Assembly (NCBI GenBank): GCA_021647315.1
Contig: JAKIUY010000015.1
Coordinates: 1-56,835 of the forward strand
Origin: Victivallaceae bacterium
Lineage (GTDB): Bacteria > Verrucomicrobiota > Lentisphaeria > Victivallales > Victivallaceae
Direction of reading: 5' to 3'
DNA length: 56,835 nt
The position numbers were made by a program, and so were the translations under genes. The stretch's first letter is position 1. Every line of letters begins with the position of its first letter. Below the pieces are notes generated by a model. The model made no database searches. It saw nothing but the letters and a program-made list of their open reading frames with translations, and was not told the origin of the DNA. This document shows positions 1-9,493 of the stretch, one piece after another.

Positions 1-496
1 ACAAACTTAACGATGTATTTATCATTGTGGAGTCCTCCTTTTTTTGAGTTACCGTAATATACTTTACGGATAAGGTTGCTCCACTCTCTTTTTAATCTTT
101 TTTAAAAATTGTTAGGACACATGTGATTTTAGATAGGATGAACAGGATACAACAGGATAGAATAAAAATCTTGTCAATCTTGTTCCAGTTAAAAATCGTC
201 AAAAGGATGGTAAAGTTACCGTGGTAGCAGAGACCTGTAAAGTTGTTCTGCAGACTAAAGGTGAAACGAAGCAATTTTCGAATCAGTAAAAGTAGAAGTT
301 GTTCCAAAGCAGTAAAACGGTCTCGGGATACGGGAGTTCCGCTTTTTTAGTGGGCGATGGCTCCTGCCCCGTTACTTTTTACGGGCAGTACCCGTAACAG
401 CACATGTGGAGCATCTGGCTTACTATTACTCCAGCTTATGACCAGCTTGCATTTTTTGATTATTTACTTGCCTGGGACCGCGGGCGTCCCACCCGC
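1..496. other. intergenic region with a possible plus-strand protein remnant
   Basis: No convincing gene. On the plus strand, 161-289 is open from just after a TAG to a TAA and reads like part of a beta-sandwich (…KDGKVTVVAET…), as in C-terminal Ig-like domains of GH2-type enzymes. It has no start codon and may be a gene scrap; this is weak. Around 130-160 there are short AGGAT-containing repeats, and 477-496 holds a small hairpin with a GCGTCCC core. The region lies beyond the 3' end of locus A. Confidence 0.35.
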
Positions 497-519
497 ATAA
501 AAATGAGCGTCTCGCTCAT
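497..519 (-). terminator. intrinsic terminator of the locus A operon
   Basis: On the minus strand, a perfect 7-bp stem (ATGAGCG / CGCTCAT) with loop AGA is followed directly by TTTTT. It lies about 15 bases past the stop codon of the SGNH hydrolase, the last gene of the block, so it fits a rho-independent terminator for minus-strand transcription. Confidence 0.7.
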
Positions 520-534
520 ATTAAAATGCTGGAC

Positions 535-1167
535 TTATGCAGGGTGATTACCGGCCAGAGTAATATTATGTAGAAAGCCAGCGATAAATGCTGCCTGTAA
601 CTGAGCAGTTTCGTCGCTGAAATGTACTGAATCGATTTCATTCAGATAAATATTCGCTCCGAGATTGCTGGTGAATTTGTGCAGGTCGATAATTGGTCTA
701 TTATTTTCATGCATTATGTTATCAGCAATTTTATTATAGCTGGCAATATCATTGCGACGACGGGCTATTTCAGCTTGCTTCCATTGCGGTGTGTTTTTAT
801 TAACCGGTGTTGTTCTGATCCAGATAACTTTAATCTTTTTGCCTGCAACAATATTCAATATTTGTTTTAGGTTTTTACGGTAAGCATCCGGTGGAACCTG
901 TAGTTGTCCATCGGGCATTTTTGTGTCATGAATACCGCAGTTCAATAATAGGTAATCCGGGGCAAAAAAATCCATATTTATAACTGAACTGAGATAGCTC
1001 AGCACCATGGAGCTGTCGCCGCCGTTAATGCCGGTACAGTCATCCAGATTTTCCAGTCTGTTTGAACCACCTTTGCGGTCGTATTCGAAAATGCCTTGCA
1101 GACACTGTTCAAGATATTTACCATAATAGCAGGATATGCTATCACCGATAACAAATAGTTTTTTCAC
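535..1167 (-). CDS. SGNH/GDSL-family hydrolase (210 aa)
   Basis: Small serine esterase of the SGNH fold, probably removing acyl (for example acetyl) groups from sugars. Block I is GDSI at residues 8-11 with Ser10 as nucleophile. GGDSS near 49-53 and NCGIHD near 76-81 fit the oxyanion blocks, and D179-x-x-H182 gives the rest of the triad. The length is normal for a single-domain enzyme. The start is GTG, preceded at good spacing by AGGAAT. There is no signal peptide, so it is predicted cytoplasmic. It is the last gene of locus A, 33 bases after the deleted sulfatase and just before a hairpin terminator. The fold is clear; the substrate is inferred from the neighbours. Confidence 0.85.
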   Translation of the reverse strand: MKKLFVIGDSISCYYGKYLEQCLQGIFEYDRKGGSNRLENLDDCTGINGGDSSMVLSYLSSVINMDFFAPDYLLLNCGIHDTKMPDGQLQVPPDAYRKNLKQILNIVAGKKIKVIWIRTTPVNKNTPQWKQAEIARRRNDIASYNKIADNIMHENNRPIIDLHKFTSNLGANIYLNEIDSVHFSDETAQLQAAFIAGFLHNITLAGNHPA

Positions 1168-1200
1168 TTTTTATATTCCTGTTTTACTGTGTTTATAGAT

Positions 1201-1803
1201 CTATTTTTTCTTAGCCTCGTTAAAAGTCGGCATTTCCCAAGCTAAAAGAAACTGTTCTTTAAGATCATTTTTAATTCCTGCAAGCTTTTCCTGATTTGTC
1301 AGGTTATTGATTTCCAAAGGATCTGTTTTCAGATTATACAGCTGATCCAGATCTCCATGGGAATAAATATATTTACTCACAGTATCCAGTCCAACTGCTG
1401 CAATATAATCATCCAGTTCATAGGTTTTGAATCTGAGCCTGCGATCGTCAAAGCCAAGGTCACAAGTTGCGGATTCACCCCTTATATGGACTTTGCCAAT
1501 AAGTCCGGTTGCATAACCGGCATCTCTAAAAACACTGCCTAAAGTAGGAATATCCGGTAGCGGTTTTTCATAAGGCTCAGGCGAATGAGTTAAATTTTCT
1601 GCTGTATGCGGGTAGGTTCCAGTTAACACTGATGCCATTGATGGTCCACATAATGGACACTGAGAATAGGCGTTTGTAAATCGGATACCTGTTGCCGCAA
1701 GTTTATCTATTGCAGGTGTCTTGACTATATCATGACCATAACAGGAAGAACTATCTCTTCTATGCTGATCTGAAATAATAAATAAAATATTTTTTTGATT
1801 CAT
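1201..1803 (-). CDS. internally deleted type I sulfatase remnant (200 aa)
   Basis: Residues 1-120 match the N-terminal half of a type I sulfatase: the metal-binding SDQH start, the active-site region, and GKVH near 103. The last 65 residues match a sulfatase C-terminus (YSHGD…QLYNL…DP.E..NL). The usual ~200-250 residues between them, including the second metal site, are missing with the frame kept. The maturation motif C-x-P-x-R reads C52-G-P-S-M56, so the arginine needed for formylglycine formation is lost. There is no signal peptide. It starts 5 bases after an intact sulfatase gene. It is probably inactive: an in-frame deletion relic or, less likely, a repurposed binding protein. Confidence 0.8.
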   Translation of the reverse strand: MNQKNILFIISDQHRRDSSSCYGHDIVKTPAIDKLAATGIRFTNAYSQCPLCGPSMASVLTGTYPHTAENLTHSPEPYEKPLPDIPTLGSVFRDAGYATGLIGKVHIRGESATCDLGFDDRRLRFKTYELDDYIAAVGLDTVSKYIYSHGDLDQLYNLKTDPLEINNLTNQEKLAGIKNDLKEQFLLAWEMPTFNEAKKK

Positions 1804-1808
1804 TCTGC

Positions 1809-3281
1809 TTAACTCCCGTCAAATTCAGCCGGATGGCGTTTTTTCAATTCAGGAATCGCCCAGGCACGATCGGTTTTCGCTAAATATTCGCAATAGGCCG
1901 CCAGTTTGCCCCGCGGGTATATTGGACCACCCTCTTTCAGATTAGTCCACAATGGATCAGCGTCTTCCGGCATACTTGCCATCATCTGATCGTGCCATTC
2001 CATAAGCTTGTAAACGGCTTCCTTGACCAGTTCCGGGTGGGTATCTGCCAGATCATGTTGTTCGTGCGGGTCGTTTTTAACATTGAACAGCATATCTTTG
2101 GGAAACAGATAATAACCGTCATGATAGGTTCGGATATAGTGCCAATCGCCAAAACGCACGCCGCGTTGTGTTACATGGGTACACTGGCTGACGACCAGAT
2201 AGTCATGCCCACACGTTTCGCCTTTATCTAGCGTGGCGGCAAAACTTTGGCCATCCCAGGATGGTTTATGTTCAACTTCAAACATTTCAGCCAGGGTTGG
2301 AATCAAGTCGAGATTATAATGAAATGCGTCATCTACGCCGCCATGATCTGTTTTGCCCGGCCAGCGGATAATCATCGGAATACGGCAGGTTATGTTATCA
2401 GCGGTGGCGTGTTCACCGTAGATACCCAGTTCGCCCATGTTTTCTCCATGGTCTGCGCTGATGATAATAACAGTGTCATCCAGTACGCCCTGAGCTTTCA
2501 GTGCGGATAGCAGTTTGCCGATTTCGCCATCCATATAGCGAATACCGCAATCATAACCGTCAAAATTCCTGCGCAGGTCATCCATGTTTCTAATCGCGGC
2601 GGGTTGACGGGGATATTTCGGGTTTTCTTTATCAGAAAATCCTGAAAGGCCAGGAGCACGGTGCGGGCCGACCATTTGGTTATGTTGTTTGATTGTCGCT
2701 TCATCAATCCAGTTCGGCAATGGTTCGTTTGCAAACGGATTACCAAATTCCTCAGGAGCGCGATAAGGGGTATGGGCATCCCAGTAATTCACATGGAGAT
2801 ACCAATTGTCATTACCGGCATTATCTTTAATCCATTTTAGTGCGGTCGGGGTTACATCTTCGCCTGATTCGTTGCCATATTTACCGGTATCATGGGTTTC
2901 AGAGAATCCGGCGTAGAAAGTCCAACTGCTGTGGCGCATGGCGAATGGCGAAATGCAGACAGTTTTTAGCCCGAGATCTTCTTTCAGCATACCTGGCAGG
3001 CTCTCAAAAAAGAGGGTGCTGGCTAAGCCTCGACCACTGCCTTCCAAGCGCATATCAGCACAGGTCCCGGCGTGATTTACCACACCGGTATGAATACCGA
3101 ACCGTCCGGACATCAATGCGGTTCTTGACGGCAGACATGGTGCATCTGAACAGTAGTAGTTTTCAAATCGCATTCCAGCTGCAGCCAGTTGATCAATGTT
3201 AGGCGAGGTATTACGGTGATAACCATAACAACCCAGATGATCCGGGCGCAGGGTGTCTAAATCCAAGTATAAAATTCTCAT
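1809..3281 (-). CDS. type I sulfatase (formylglycine-dependent), 490 aa
   Basis: Hydrolyses sulfate esters, probably on sugars. The N-terminus LDLDTLRPDHLGCYG supplies the first metal ligands. C49-L-P-S-R53 is a complete formylglycine motif, and a later SADHGENMGE segment gives the second metal site. The length is typical. There is no signal peptide, so it is predicted cytoplasmic. It starts 2 bases after the GHL6-like hydrolase and is followed 5 bases later by the deleted sulfatase, in one operon. It is very like the sulfatase at 18917-20395 (same first ~30 residues with few changes), so the two are paralogues. The maturase that would convert Cys49 is not in this window. The exact sulfate position cannot be read from the sequence. 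Confidence 0.93.
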   Translation of the reverse strand: MRILYLDLDTLRPDHLGCYGYHRNTSPNIDQLAAAGMRFENYYCSDAPCLPSRTALMSGRFGIHTGVVNHAGTCADMRLEGSGRGLASTLFFESLPGMLKEDLGLKTVCISPFAMRHSSWTFYAGFSETHDTGKYGNESGEDVTPTALKWIKDNAGNDNWYLHVNYWDAHTPYRAPEEFGNPFANEPLPNWIDEATIKQHNQMVGPHRAPGLSGFSDKENPKYPRQPAAIRNMDDLRRNFDGYDCGIRYMDGEIGKLLSALKAQGVLDDTVIIISADHGENMGELGIYGEHATADNITCRIPMIIRWPGKTDHGGVDDAFHYNLDLIPTLAEMFEVEHKPSWDGQSFAATLDKGETCGHDYLVVSQCTHVTQRGVRFGDWHYIRTYHDGYYLFPKDMLFNVKNDPHEQHDLADTHPELVKEAVYKLMEWHDQMMASMPEDADPLWTNLKEGGPIYPRGKLAAYCEYLAKTDRAWAIPELKKRHPAEFDGS

Positions 3282-3283
3282 AG

Positions 3284-4681
3284 TTATAGTCCAGTTTTAA
3301 TATTGCATCCTGTTGTTGAGAGGTATTGTTTCATGGCATTGTCCAGTTTGTCGTGCATCGGAACATAGATGGTTTTGTACTGTGGATTATCCGGTTTCAG
3401 GTCATCGAAGATAATCTGTGGCCGGTAGCCTGAATTATGCATGGTTATGACAATTTCTTTAAAATTATTATAATATGTTCGGTCTGCCTCAGCAGATTTG
3501 TTTTTCAGTTTTCGAGAATGAACAATGCCGCAACCGTATGGTTTAGCTGCGTCAACTTTAACTTCAGGATAGCCTCGTTTTAAAGTTTCTTCTTCAAGTA
3601 TCACCGGAATTTTTCTCACCTGCCGGCAGAACCATGGACGTGCTCCGTAATCCTGGCAGAGCGTTGCCCATTGGTTGAGGATTTTTATATCATCCGAATA
3701 GGCGAGAATCAAAGCCTGTTTGTCGGTGTAACCGGCAATTGATGACACTGTGGCGAGATCACAGATAATATCATCCAAATGATCTTCAAGCCCGAATGCA
3801 TGATACATTTCAGCAAAAATAAAGTCCATACTTGATGCCCACAGTTCCATACTGCACCCCTGGCGAACTTTATGGGGCATGGGGTCATTACAACTGCATG
3901 CAAAAAGCGCAATCTCTGGTGACAGGGAGTTTTTTACTCCTTGGTAAAAATCGGCAATAGATTCATAACGCATCTGAATCCATTCCTGAAAGAGCGGTGA
4001 CTCATAGTTTTCCCAGAAAGTTAAATCATCAACCTCCGGCAAAAGTTCTTCAGTGCGTTGCTCGAATTTCTTTCGGCAATGTTCGCAGGCACATGAATAG
4101 ATATCCGGGTGAAAGGCGGTATCATCTGACATGACACCGTCAATGCCGGTATTCTTAACCAGACGCTTTAGATATGCGTAATATTCTGCCTGATAATCTG
4201 GGTTATTCGGACAGAACGCCTCGGCGCAATAGGTCTCAATATAGACCGGTTCCTTGGTTTTTGCCGACACCATGCGCCAGTCAGCTAGTTTTTTGCCGTT
4301 AATTGTCTGTTTTTCCCATGAGTCAGGAAATAGCGGCAGGTGATGATCCTGGAGGTTGGCTATTCTTACCCGGTCAGCCTGAGTGCGAATGTGATGGGTG
4401 AGCTGATTGCTGTGGTGATCTATAACCTTGATGCCACGGGCATGACAGATTTCAACGAGATTACGGAGCATCGCGTCATATTTGTCAAAATAGTTTAACC
4501 AGTCCCAACGGAAATGGATGCCGAATGTGGTTACGGCATTGACTCCAGCTTGCTGGTAGATATCAGCCCGTCGTTCCCAACGGGTAATAACATCATCAGC
4601 TGGCCATCTTAAATCATCCCATGACAACCACCAGGAGGTCATGTTGGCATTGTTCAGCCACTTAATTCTTTTATCTTGCAT
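3284..4681 (-). CDS. GHL6-like (putative) glycoside hydrolase, 465 aa
   Basis: Looks like a TIM-barrel hydrolase of the 'hypothetical glycosyl hydrolase 6' type, related to alpha-L-fucosidase and GH42-like barrels. Features seen: an early barrel strand with GVNAVTTFGIHFRWDW (residues ~45-60), IKVIDHHSNQ (~83-92), GIDGVMSDDTAFHPD (~180-195), and then a C-x-C-x2-C cluster (CACEHC) followed by KKF, as in GHL6 proteins. The same cysteine cluster occurs in the 668-aa protein of locus C. There is no signal peptide, so it is cytoplasmic. It follows the beta-helix gene after a 250-bp repeat-containing gap and precedes the sulfatase by 2 bases. RBS AGGAAG is well placed. The activity is unproven; family placement is from recall. 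Confidence 0.65.
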   Translation of the reverse strand: MQDKRIKWLNNANMTSWWLSWDDLRWPADDVITRWERRADIYQQAGVNAVTTFGIHFRWDWLNYFDKYDAMLRNLVEICHARGIKVIDHHSNQLTHHIRTQADRVRIANLQDHHLPLFPDSWEKQTINGKKLADWRMVSAKTKEPVYIETYCAEAFCPNNPDYQAEYYAYLKRLVKNTGIDGVMSDDTAFHPDIYSCACEHCRKKFEQRTEELLPEVDDLTFWENYESPLFQEWIQMRYESIADFYQGVKNSLSPEIALFACSCNDPMPHKVRQGCSMELWASSMDFIFAEMYHAFGLEDHLDDIICDLATVSSIAGYTDKQALILAYSDDIKILNQWATLCQDYGARPWFCRQVRKIPVILEEETLKRGYPEVKVDAAKPYGCGIVHSRKLKNKSAEADRTYYNNFKEIVITMHNSGYRPQIIFDDLKPDNPQYKTIYVPMHDKLDNAMKQYLSTTGCNIKTGL

Positions 4682-4932
4682 TTTTCTTCCTTGTTTAATT
4701 TGTCTAATTAGATCTTACTCGAAAAGCCAGCAGGTTCACTTCGTGGTTTTCAACAGGCGATCTCCGAGCGCAAAAAGCAAACGTCGGTCAACCTTAAAAG
4801 CTAAAGTTGTCTAGCTGCATTTGATAAACTGGTAACCCTTCTCGAACAGCGTCTAATTACTTCGTTCGTCGCTTCGCTATGGCGTTGACTAGCACTTGTT
4901 ATTTTTTAGTTCCGGCGCAGCCGGTTATGTGC
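4682..4932. other. intergenic gap with repeat sequence
   Basis: No gene seen. It carries short inverted segments and, at 4901-4930, a copy of a repeat also found at 16765-16795 (…TAGTTCCGGYGCARCCGG…). The gap interrupts an otherwise tightly packed operon between the beta-helix gene and the GHL6-like gene. Confidence 0.5.
4901..4930. repeat. dispersed repeat B, copy 1
   Basis: About 29 bases around TTAGTTCCGGCGCAGCCGG ending in TTATGT. It matches 16765-16795 with only a few substitutions. CCGG-N5-CCGG can form a small stem. It sits directly after the stop codon of the beta-helix gene. Confidence 0.6.
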
Positions 4933-7900
4933 TTAATTCTCTGTCTCCCACAATTTAGCCTGGCGGAAGATTTCCAGTTCAGGCAATTTCCTGCTGTACA
5001 CCTTGACTTCATCAATTATACCGTCAAAAACCCCGCTGCCGATGAGCAGATCTGAACTCGAAACATCTGGGGACGCGATGTCGGTGCCGGTAGCCATCAG
5101 TATGCCATCCAGGTAAAGCTTGGTTGTACAGGTTGTGCCGTCGTAGGCAAAAGTTACTGCTACATGATGGAATTTTCCGTCGTGTGGGAAAGCGGTTGAA
5201 ACATTTAAGTTCCCATTCCAGAATGCCCCGTTTGTAGTTTGTCCGAATGAGATTGTGTTATTTGCTTCTAGACGAAGAATGAAACCGTTTGGAGCGGCAC
5301 CGTCATATTTGGTCAGAATATTCCGGTTGCTGTTGCCGCTGCTGTTCGAGTCAGTCTTTACCCAACATGACAGACTGTAATTGCTTTGATTATTCAGTGA
5401 GTCATTATTACCGCAGTTGATATACTCGCTCCAACTGGCATTGAAATCAATGGCAGTGCCGATAAGCCCCGTTATCCAACTGTCAGTTCCGAGCACTGAA
5501 GAGAGCAGGCCGTCATTTGCATTGGCGGTGGTGTCGTAAGCGATTGATCCTGAATTCTCGTCAAGTTTAAGGAAACAGTCCAGGCTGCCTGAACTCATAT
5601 CTCGACAGGCGAGGATTTCTGCCGCCGACAAGACCCTGCTGTATATTTTCACCTCGTCAATTGTGCCGTCAAATACTCCGGTTCCCAGCTGTAGTTTACT
5701 GCTAGCGGTCGATATATCCGGCGTGGCGACATCAGTCCCGGTATCAGCTAAAACGCCGTCGATATATAATTTTGATGTGCAATTGGTGCCGTCGTAGACA
5801 AAAGTCACCGCTGCATGATGAAAATTGCCGTCCTGTGGGAACGGGGCGGACGCTATAAGGTTTGAATTCCAGACCTTGCCATTTGAGACCTGTTCAAAAT
5901 TTATATTGCTACCGGTTGCCATGCGGAGCAGAAAACCATTTGGTTTTGAACCATCGTACTTCATAATGATATTCCTGTTGCTGCCTGAACTGGCTGCGTC
6001 AAGTTTGACCCAACAGGAAATGGTATAGTTTGCCAGCCCATTGAGTGAGTCGTCATTGCCGCAATCAATGTATTCGCTCCAACTGGCATTGAATTTAACA
6101 GCGGATCCTATGACGCCACTACCCCAGGTAGGCGAGCCCACCAAAGTCCCGTCATTTTTATAGACCGTTTCATCAGCGGTGGTTGTGTCGCTATTTTCGT
6201 CCAGACGCAGCCAACAGACTAAAGAGTCATAAGGTGATTCATAACAGCCTATATCAGGTTTGCCGATGCTTCTGCCAGTCAGGTCAACGGTATGATTTGC
6301 CGCAGTTCCAGCATCAATACAGGGTGAGGTAATGGCAAGTCTAAAATTATTATTGGCGGCATCAACAAATTGCGGGTTAATGCCAGCAAGATCGGTGGCA
6401 TTGCTGAAGTTATAGGTCGAATTGGCATTTTCTATATTGTAGAAACAGTTATTGCCTCCGCTGACATTGGCGACGCTGCTGTTCCAGACCGCTCTGCCGT
6501 GTCCCGGTGATTTTAGGTAGATGTCGGTGATAATGTTGTTATTGATTTTCAAGCCTATACCGCCTGCGGGAACATTACTGTAATTAATTATCCCTTCATT
6601 GCCACAGCCAACGATTGTATTGTTAAATATTTCACCTGATTTCAAGGTGTCATCCCATAGTGACAGGTAGATTCCTGCCGCGGCGAAGCTGGAGCAGTTG
6701 ACAATTAAATTGTCATAGATGTGCAGGTCGTCCCAATCATTGGCAACAATAATTGCACTGGATGGATAGTTTTTTATAATATTGCGATAGATATGGACGC
6801 CGGTGTAATGATTATCCTTGAACATGGCTTGATCCGCAGCGGTATTAGCGTCACAACCGAACCCGATGGCGTCGAGCTCAGTGTTGTTGAATTCAGGATA
6901 GTAGGTGGTATCGTGGATATAGTTTTCGTAGACATGGGCATCAATATCATTAATGCCGTCACCTGTCGCATTATGAGAATAATTATAGAACCAGAGTCCA
7001 AAATGAAAAGTTTGAGTTATTTCGTTACGATAAACTCTGGCCTGGTAGCAATAGTTATCAGGATAGTCAATAGGCAACATCTCAATACCTTTGCCGGATG
7101 GCATGGTGGTGTTATCATAGAATGTTATCAGATTATTAATCTTATTGCGTCTGATGATCGGATAGTTTGCCACGGCTAAAATACCCCAGGCTTGACTGTA
7201 AATATTACTTGTGGTGCGACGGAATGATTTTTCGATAAAATTATCCTCTACCGTGGCGTGATGCGCCCCCGCCGCAACGACAATCCCACGAGTGCTTTCG
7301 ATAATATGATTATTGCTGATAGTAGAATATTGGCTGTTGGTGATGACAATAGCTCCATCATTGCTGTTATAGTTGTCGTAGTTACGTGAGCCAATTTTTC
7401 TGACGGTCATGCCATGAATGGTAATATAGTTTTTACTGTCAATTTTTATGCCATACAGTCGGGTGTCAGTGCTAGGGCTGTTCGGCGTCGCAATCAGGCG
7501 AATAGAACTGAATCTGGTTGCCGGATTGCCGATGCTGTAAAGGTGTATCTTGTCATACGGCCAGGCGACATTACGATAAAATTCACCTTCATTGACCAAT
7601 TCTGCAAGCGCATAGACACGGCGGGCAAATTTATTCTCAAGCATGACATGAGGTTCTTGAGTTGCATTATAACTATAATACCAGATATTTGAGCCGGACG
7701 CGGTCTCTGTCCAGTCAGCGATTGTGCCTTTTATGTTGACTGAACGGTCAATAATCCCGGGATCACCAGTATAGTCCCCCCTGATTGTAATAGGGGAGCC
7801 ATAAGAACCGGCGGCTCCAATAAGCAATGACTCGTCGTGGATGCCACAAATATATAATGTATCTCCAGCCATCACGCCATTAGTTCCCCAGATAATATTG

Positions 7901-8058
7901 CCGAAGCCGTCCCAGGCATCGACATAAGAGGTGCCGTCTTCAGAGCCGTATGTTCCACCGCTTGGTCTGACATACCATGTTGCTGCAGTTAAAGTAGAAT
8001 TCACCATCAGTATCACTAGCGTAAAAAGCATTGCCTTCATAAAATTTCTATTTTTCAT
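4933..8058 (-). CDS. secreted right-handed beta-helix protein with two LamG domains (1041 aa)
   Basis: Residues 1-27 are a signal peptide (basic start, LFTLVILMV core, A-x-A end). Residues ~28-610 read as a parallel beta-helix of the polysaccharide-lyase/NosD type, with many short NNxIxxxxxGI-like turns. Then come two tandem LamG/concanavalin-like domains (~618-825 and ~829-1036), each with NASWSEYI.CGN.DSLN and FDG.IDEVK.YSR marks. The two are closely similar, which suggests duplication inside the gene. The protein is probably exported and binds or cleaves a polysaccharide; lyase or epimerase activity is possible but no catalytic set is obvious. RBS AGGAG. The start overlaps the stop of the upstream hydrolase (ATGA). 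Confidence 0.85.
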   Translation of the reverse strand: MKNRNFMKAMLFTLVILMVNSTLTAATWYVRPSGGTYGSEDGTSYVDAWDGFGNIIWGTNGVMAGDTLYICGIHDESLLIGAAGSYGSPITIRGDYTGDPGIIDRSVNIKGTIADWTETASGSNIWYYSYNATQEPHVMLENKFARRVYALAELVNEGEFYRNVAWPYDKIHLYSIGNPATRFSSIRLIATPNSPSTDTRLYGIKIDSKNYITIHGMTVRKIGSRNYDNYNSNDGAIVITNSQYSTISNNHIIESTRGIVVAAGAHHATVEDNFIEKSFRRTTSNIYSQAWGILAVANYPIIRRNKINNLITFYDNTTMPSGKGIEMLPIDYPDNYCYQARVYRNEITQTFHFGLWFYNYSHNATGDGINDIDAHVYENYIHDTTYYPEFNNTELDAIGFGCDANTAADQAMFKDNHYTGVHIYRNIIKNYPSSAIIVANDWDDLHIYDNLIVNCSSFAAAGIYLSLWDDTLKSGEIFNNTIVGCGNEGIINYSNVPAGGIGLKINNNIITDIYLKSPGHGRAVWNSSVANVSGGNNCFYNIENANSTYNFSNATDLAGINPQFVDAANNNFRLAITSPCIDAGTAANHTVDLTGRSIGKPDIGCYESPYDSLVCWLRLDENSDTTTADETVYKNDGTLVGSPTWGSGVIGSAVKFNASWSEYIDCGNDDSLNGLANYTISCWVKLDAASSGSNRNIIMKYDGSKPNGFLLRMATGSNINFEQVSNGKVWNSNLIASAPFPQDGNFHHAAVTFVYDGTNCTSKLYIDGVLADTGTDVATPDISTASSKLQLGTGVFDGTIDEVKIYSRVLSAAEILACRDMSSGSLDCFLKLDENSGSIAYDTTANANDGLLSSVLGTDSWITGLIGTAIDFNASWSEYINCGNNDSLNNQSNYSLSCWVKTDSNSSGNSNRNILTKYDGAAPNGFILRLEANNTISFGQTTNGAFWNGNLNVSTAFPHDGKFHHVAVTFAYDGTTCTTKLYLDGILMATGTDIASPDVSSSDLLIGSGVFDGIIDEVKVYSRKLPELEIFRQAKLWETEN

Positions 8059-9326
8059 AGTTGTGCTCCTGCGTTGTAAAGGTCAAAACCTGTACAGTCA
8101 TGACCTCTTTTGATATTTTCAATTAATGTTCCGGCGAGAATATTCCAGCTTAAAAATCCCGGTTTAATTATTGGTTGCCCAGTGTCGCCGTGGTAATATT
8201 CATGGATGCAACCGTTTTGCTGAATATCTAAAGCATAGGTTTTCTGTTGTCGCCGGGCGACTTCGTAGGCATCAGCAGTAAAACCGTAATTTATCAGACC
8301 GTAAACTGTCAGGCAGGTGCTTAAACCCCAGACTGGCCCCTGCCAGTTTGACGGCCCACCGCTGAGTTCATTATTATAAACCGGATCCTTTTTACTGTGT
8401 GACCTGATGCCGCACGGCGCGAGAAATTCATCTTCATCCATAATTTTATCTCGTAGAATCGCTGCCTGTTCATTGGTTGCCATATTAGCCCATAGAGGAT
8501 ACAGACATGACCAATTTCTGAATTTCAGATAGGTATCCCAGGTGATCAACTGCCGTCCCGGCACTTTATAATCAATATTGCGATCAATATCATAGAACAT
8601 CCCATCAATAACGTCCCAATATCTGGTTTGCACCAGTTGTTTCAGACTCGCTGCCTTGGTTTTGAATTCGGCGGCTTTTTCAACGTTTAATATCTCTGCC
8701 AGTTTACTCAGCGCCAGATATTCACGATAATGAAATGCGGCTAAATCGACACCGGCAATGATACCGGGTTGGCGTCCATAAACTGACGGATTATTGTCAA
8801 TGCCGGTTAAGGTCTGCCAGCGGAAAAAACCGTCATTATCGCAGGTTGCGGTTTCATACCACCGCATGATTTTCAATAGTTTATTCCAGTAAGGCTCCAG
8901 CCATTCAAAGCTATTCAGGCGCTTGCCGACAATATAGGCAAACTGCGCCCGCAGCGGGTAGGGGTGCAAATAGCAATCATACTCGCCTGCGACACTGGCT
9001 TTTTTTGAAGGTCGACCATTATGCAATGGCGAATCCAGTAAATTAATTATACTGCCTTTGGCATATATCAGCCCTGCTTCAGGAATTGCACAACTGGTAA
9101 AAAATGCATCCCAATCCCACAGGTCATCATAAGTCGCACCTGGGACTAAATATGGCTGTTTAAGCTTATTAAGTGGGGGGCGTGCCAACGTTTGCCAACG
9201 TTTATCAATATAGTCTTTGACAATGTTTTCCGTCTCAATGTCAGTTAAAGACTCTACTTTCAATGCGGCTTTAGGTAATACTCCTGGACGGGTTTCGTAA
9301 CCGTCGTTATTGAACTGTGGTTTCAT
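8055..9326 (-). CDS. GH37/GH63-like (alpha/alpha)6 glycoside hydrolase, 423 aa
   Basis: A six-hairpin hydrolase related to trehalase and mannosylglycerate/glucosidase enzymes (MGH1 type). Seen: DLWDWDAFF at ~68-76, LTGIDNNPSVYG at ~173-184 (the family's (E/T)G.DN(S/N)P block, Asp177 being the likely general acid), and NWQGPVWGLSTC near 340, matching the W.GPVW block. There is no signal peptide, so it should act in the cytoplasm on imported oligosaccharides. It overlaps the beta-helix gene by 4 bases and follows the 1208-aa gene after a repeat-bearing gap. Family placement is strong; the substrate is unknown. Confidence 0.8.
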   Translation of the reverse strand: MKPQFNNDGYETRPGVLPKAALKVESLTDIETENIVKDYIDKRWQTLARPPLNKLKQPYLVPGATYDDLWDWDAFFTSCAIPEAGLIYAKGSIINLLDSPLHNGRPSKKASVAGEYDCYLHPYPLRAQFAYIVGKRLNSFEWLEPYWNKLLKIMRWYETATCDNDGFFRWQTLTGIDNNPSVYGRQPGIIAGVDLAAFHYREYLALSKLAEILNVEKAAEFKTKAASLKQLVQTRYWDVIDGMFYDIDRNIDYKVPGRQLITWDTYLKFRNWSCLYPLWANMATNEQAAILRDKIMDEDEFLAPCGIRSHSKKDPVYNNELSGGPSNWQGPVWGLSTCLTVYGLINYGFTADAYEVARRQQKTYALDIQQNGCIHEYYHGDTGQPIIKPGFLSWNILAGTLIENIKRGHDCTGFDLYNAGAQL

Positions 9327-9406
9327 ATTTCAGTTTTTTCTTGTTTATTTAGGCACTTATTTATACTTTTGCCATTTCTTGTGAGATATTCTATTTTTTT
9401 TACTCC

Positions 9407-9480
9407 GCTTCCGTAGCGACGTAGTCGCGTCTACCTGTGCGTTGCACGCAGGCAGGGAGTTTGAAGCGGCATTTGTCTTC
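9407..9480. repeat. dispersed repeat A, copy 1 (inverted relative to copy 2)
   Basis: About 74 bases between the 1208-aa gene and the GH37/63-like gene. It shares GCTTCCG.AGCGAC, CACGCAGGCAGG and AGTTTGAAGCGG blocks with the reverse complement of 16598-16665. It also contains a GCGAC/GTCGC hairpin. Confidence 0.65.
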
Positions 9481-9493
9481 GGGGGCTACCCGA

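Noticed and set aside
92..307. 71-residue minus-strand ORF near the window start
   Set aside because: Low-complexity hydrophobic translation, no RBS or family resemblance; the opposite strand reads more like a protein scrap.
6721..7179. 152-residue plus-strand ORF inside the beta-helix gene
   Set aside because: It is an antisense shadow of the repetitive Asn-rich beta-helix coding sequence.
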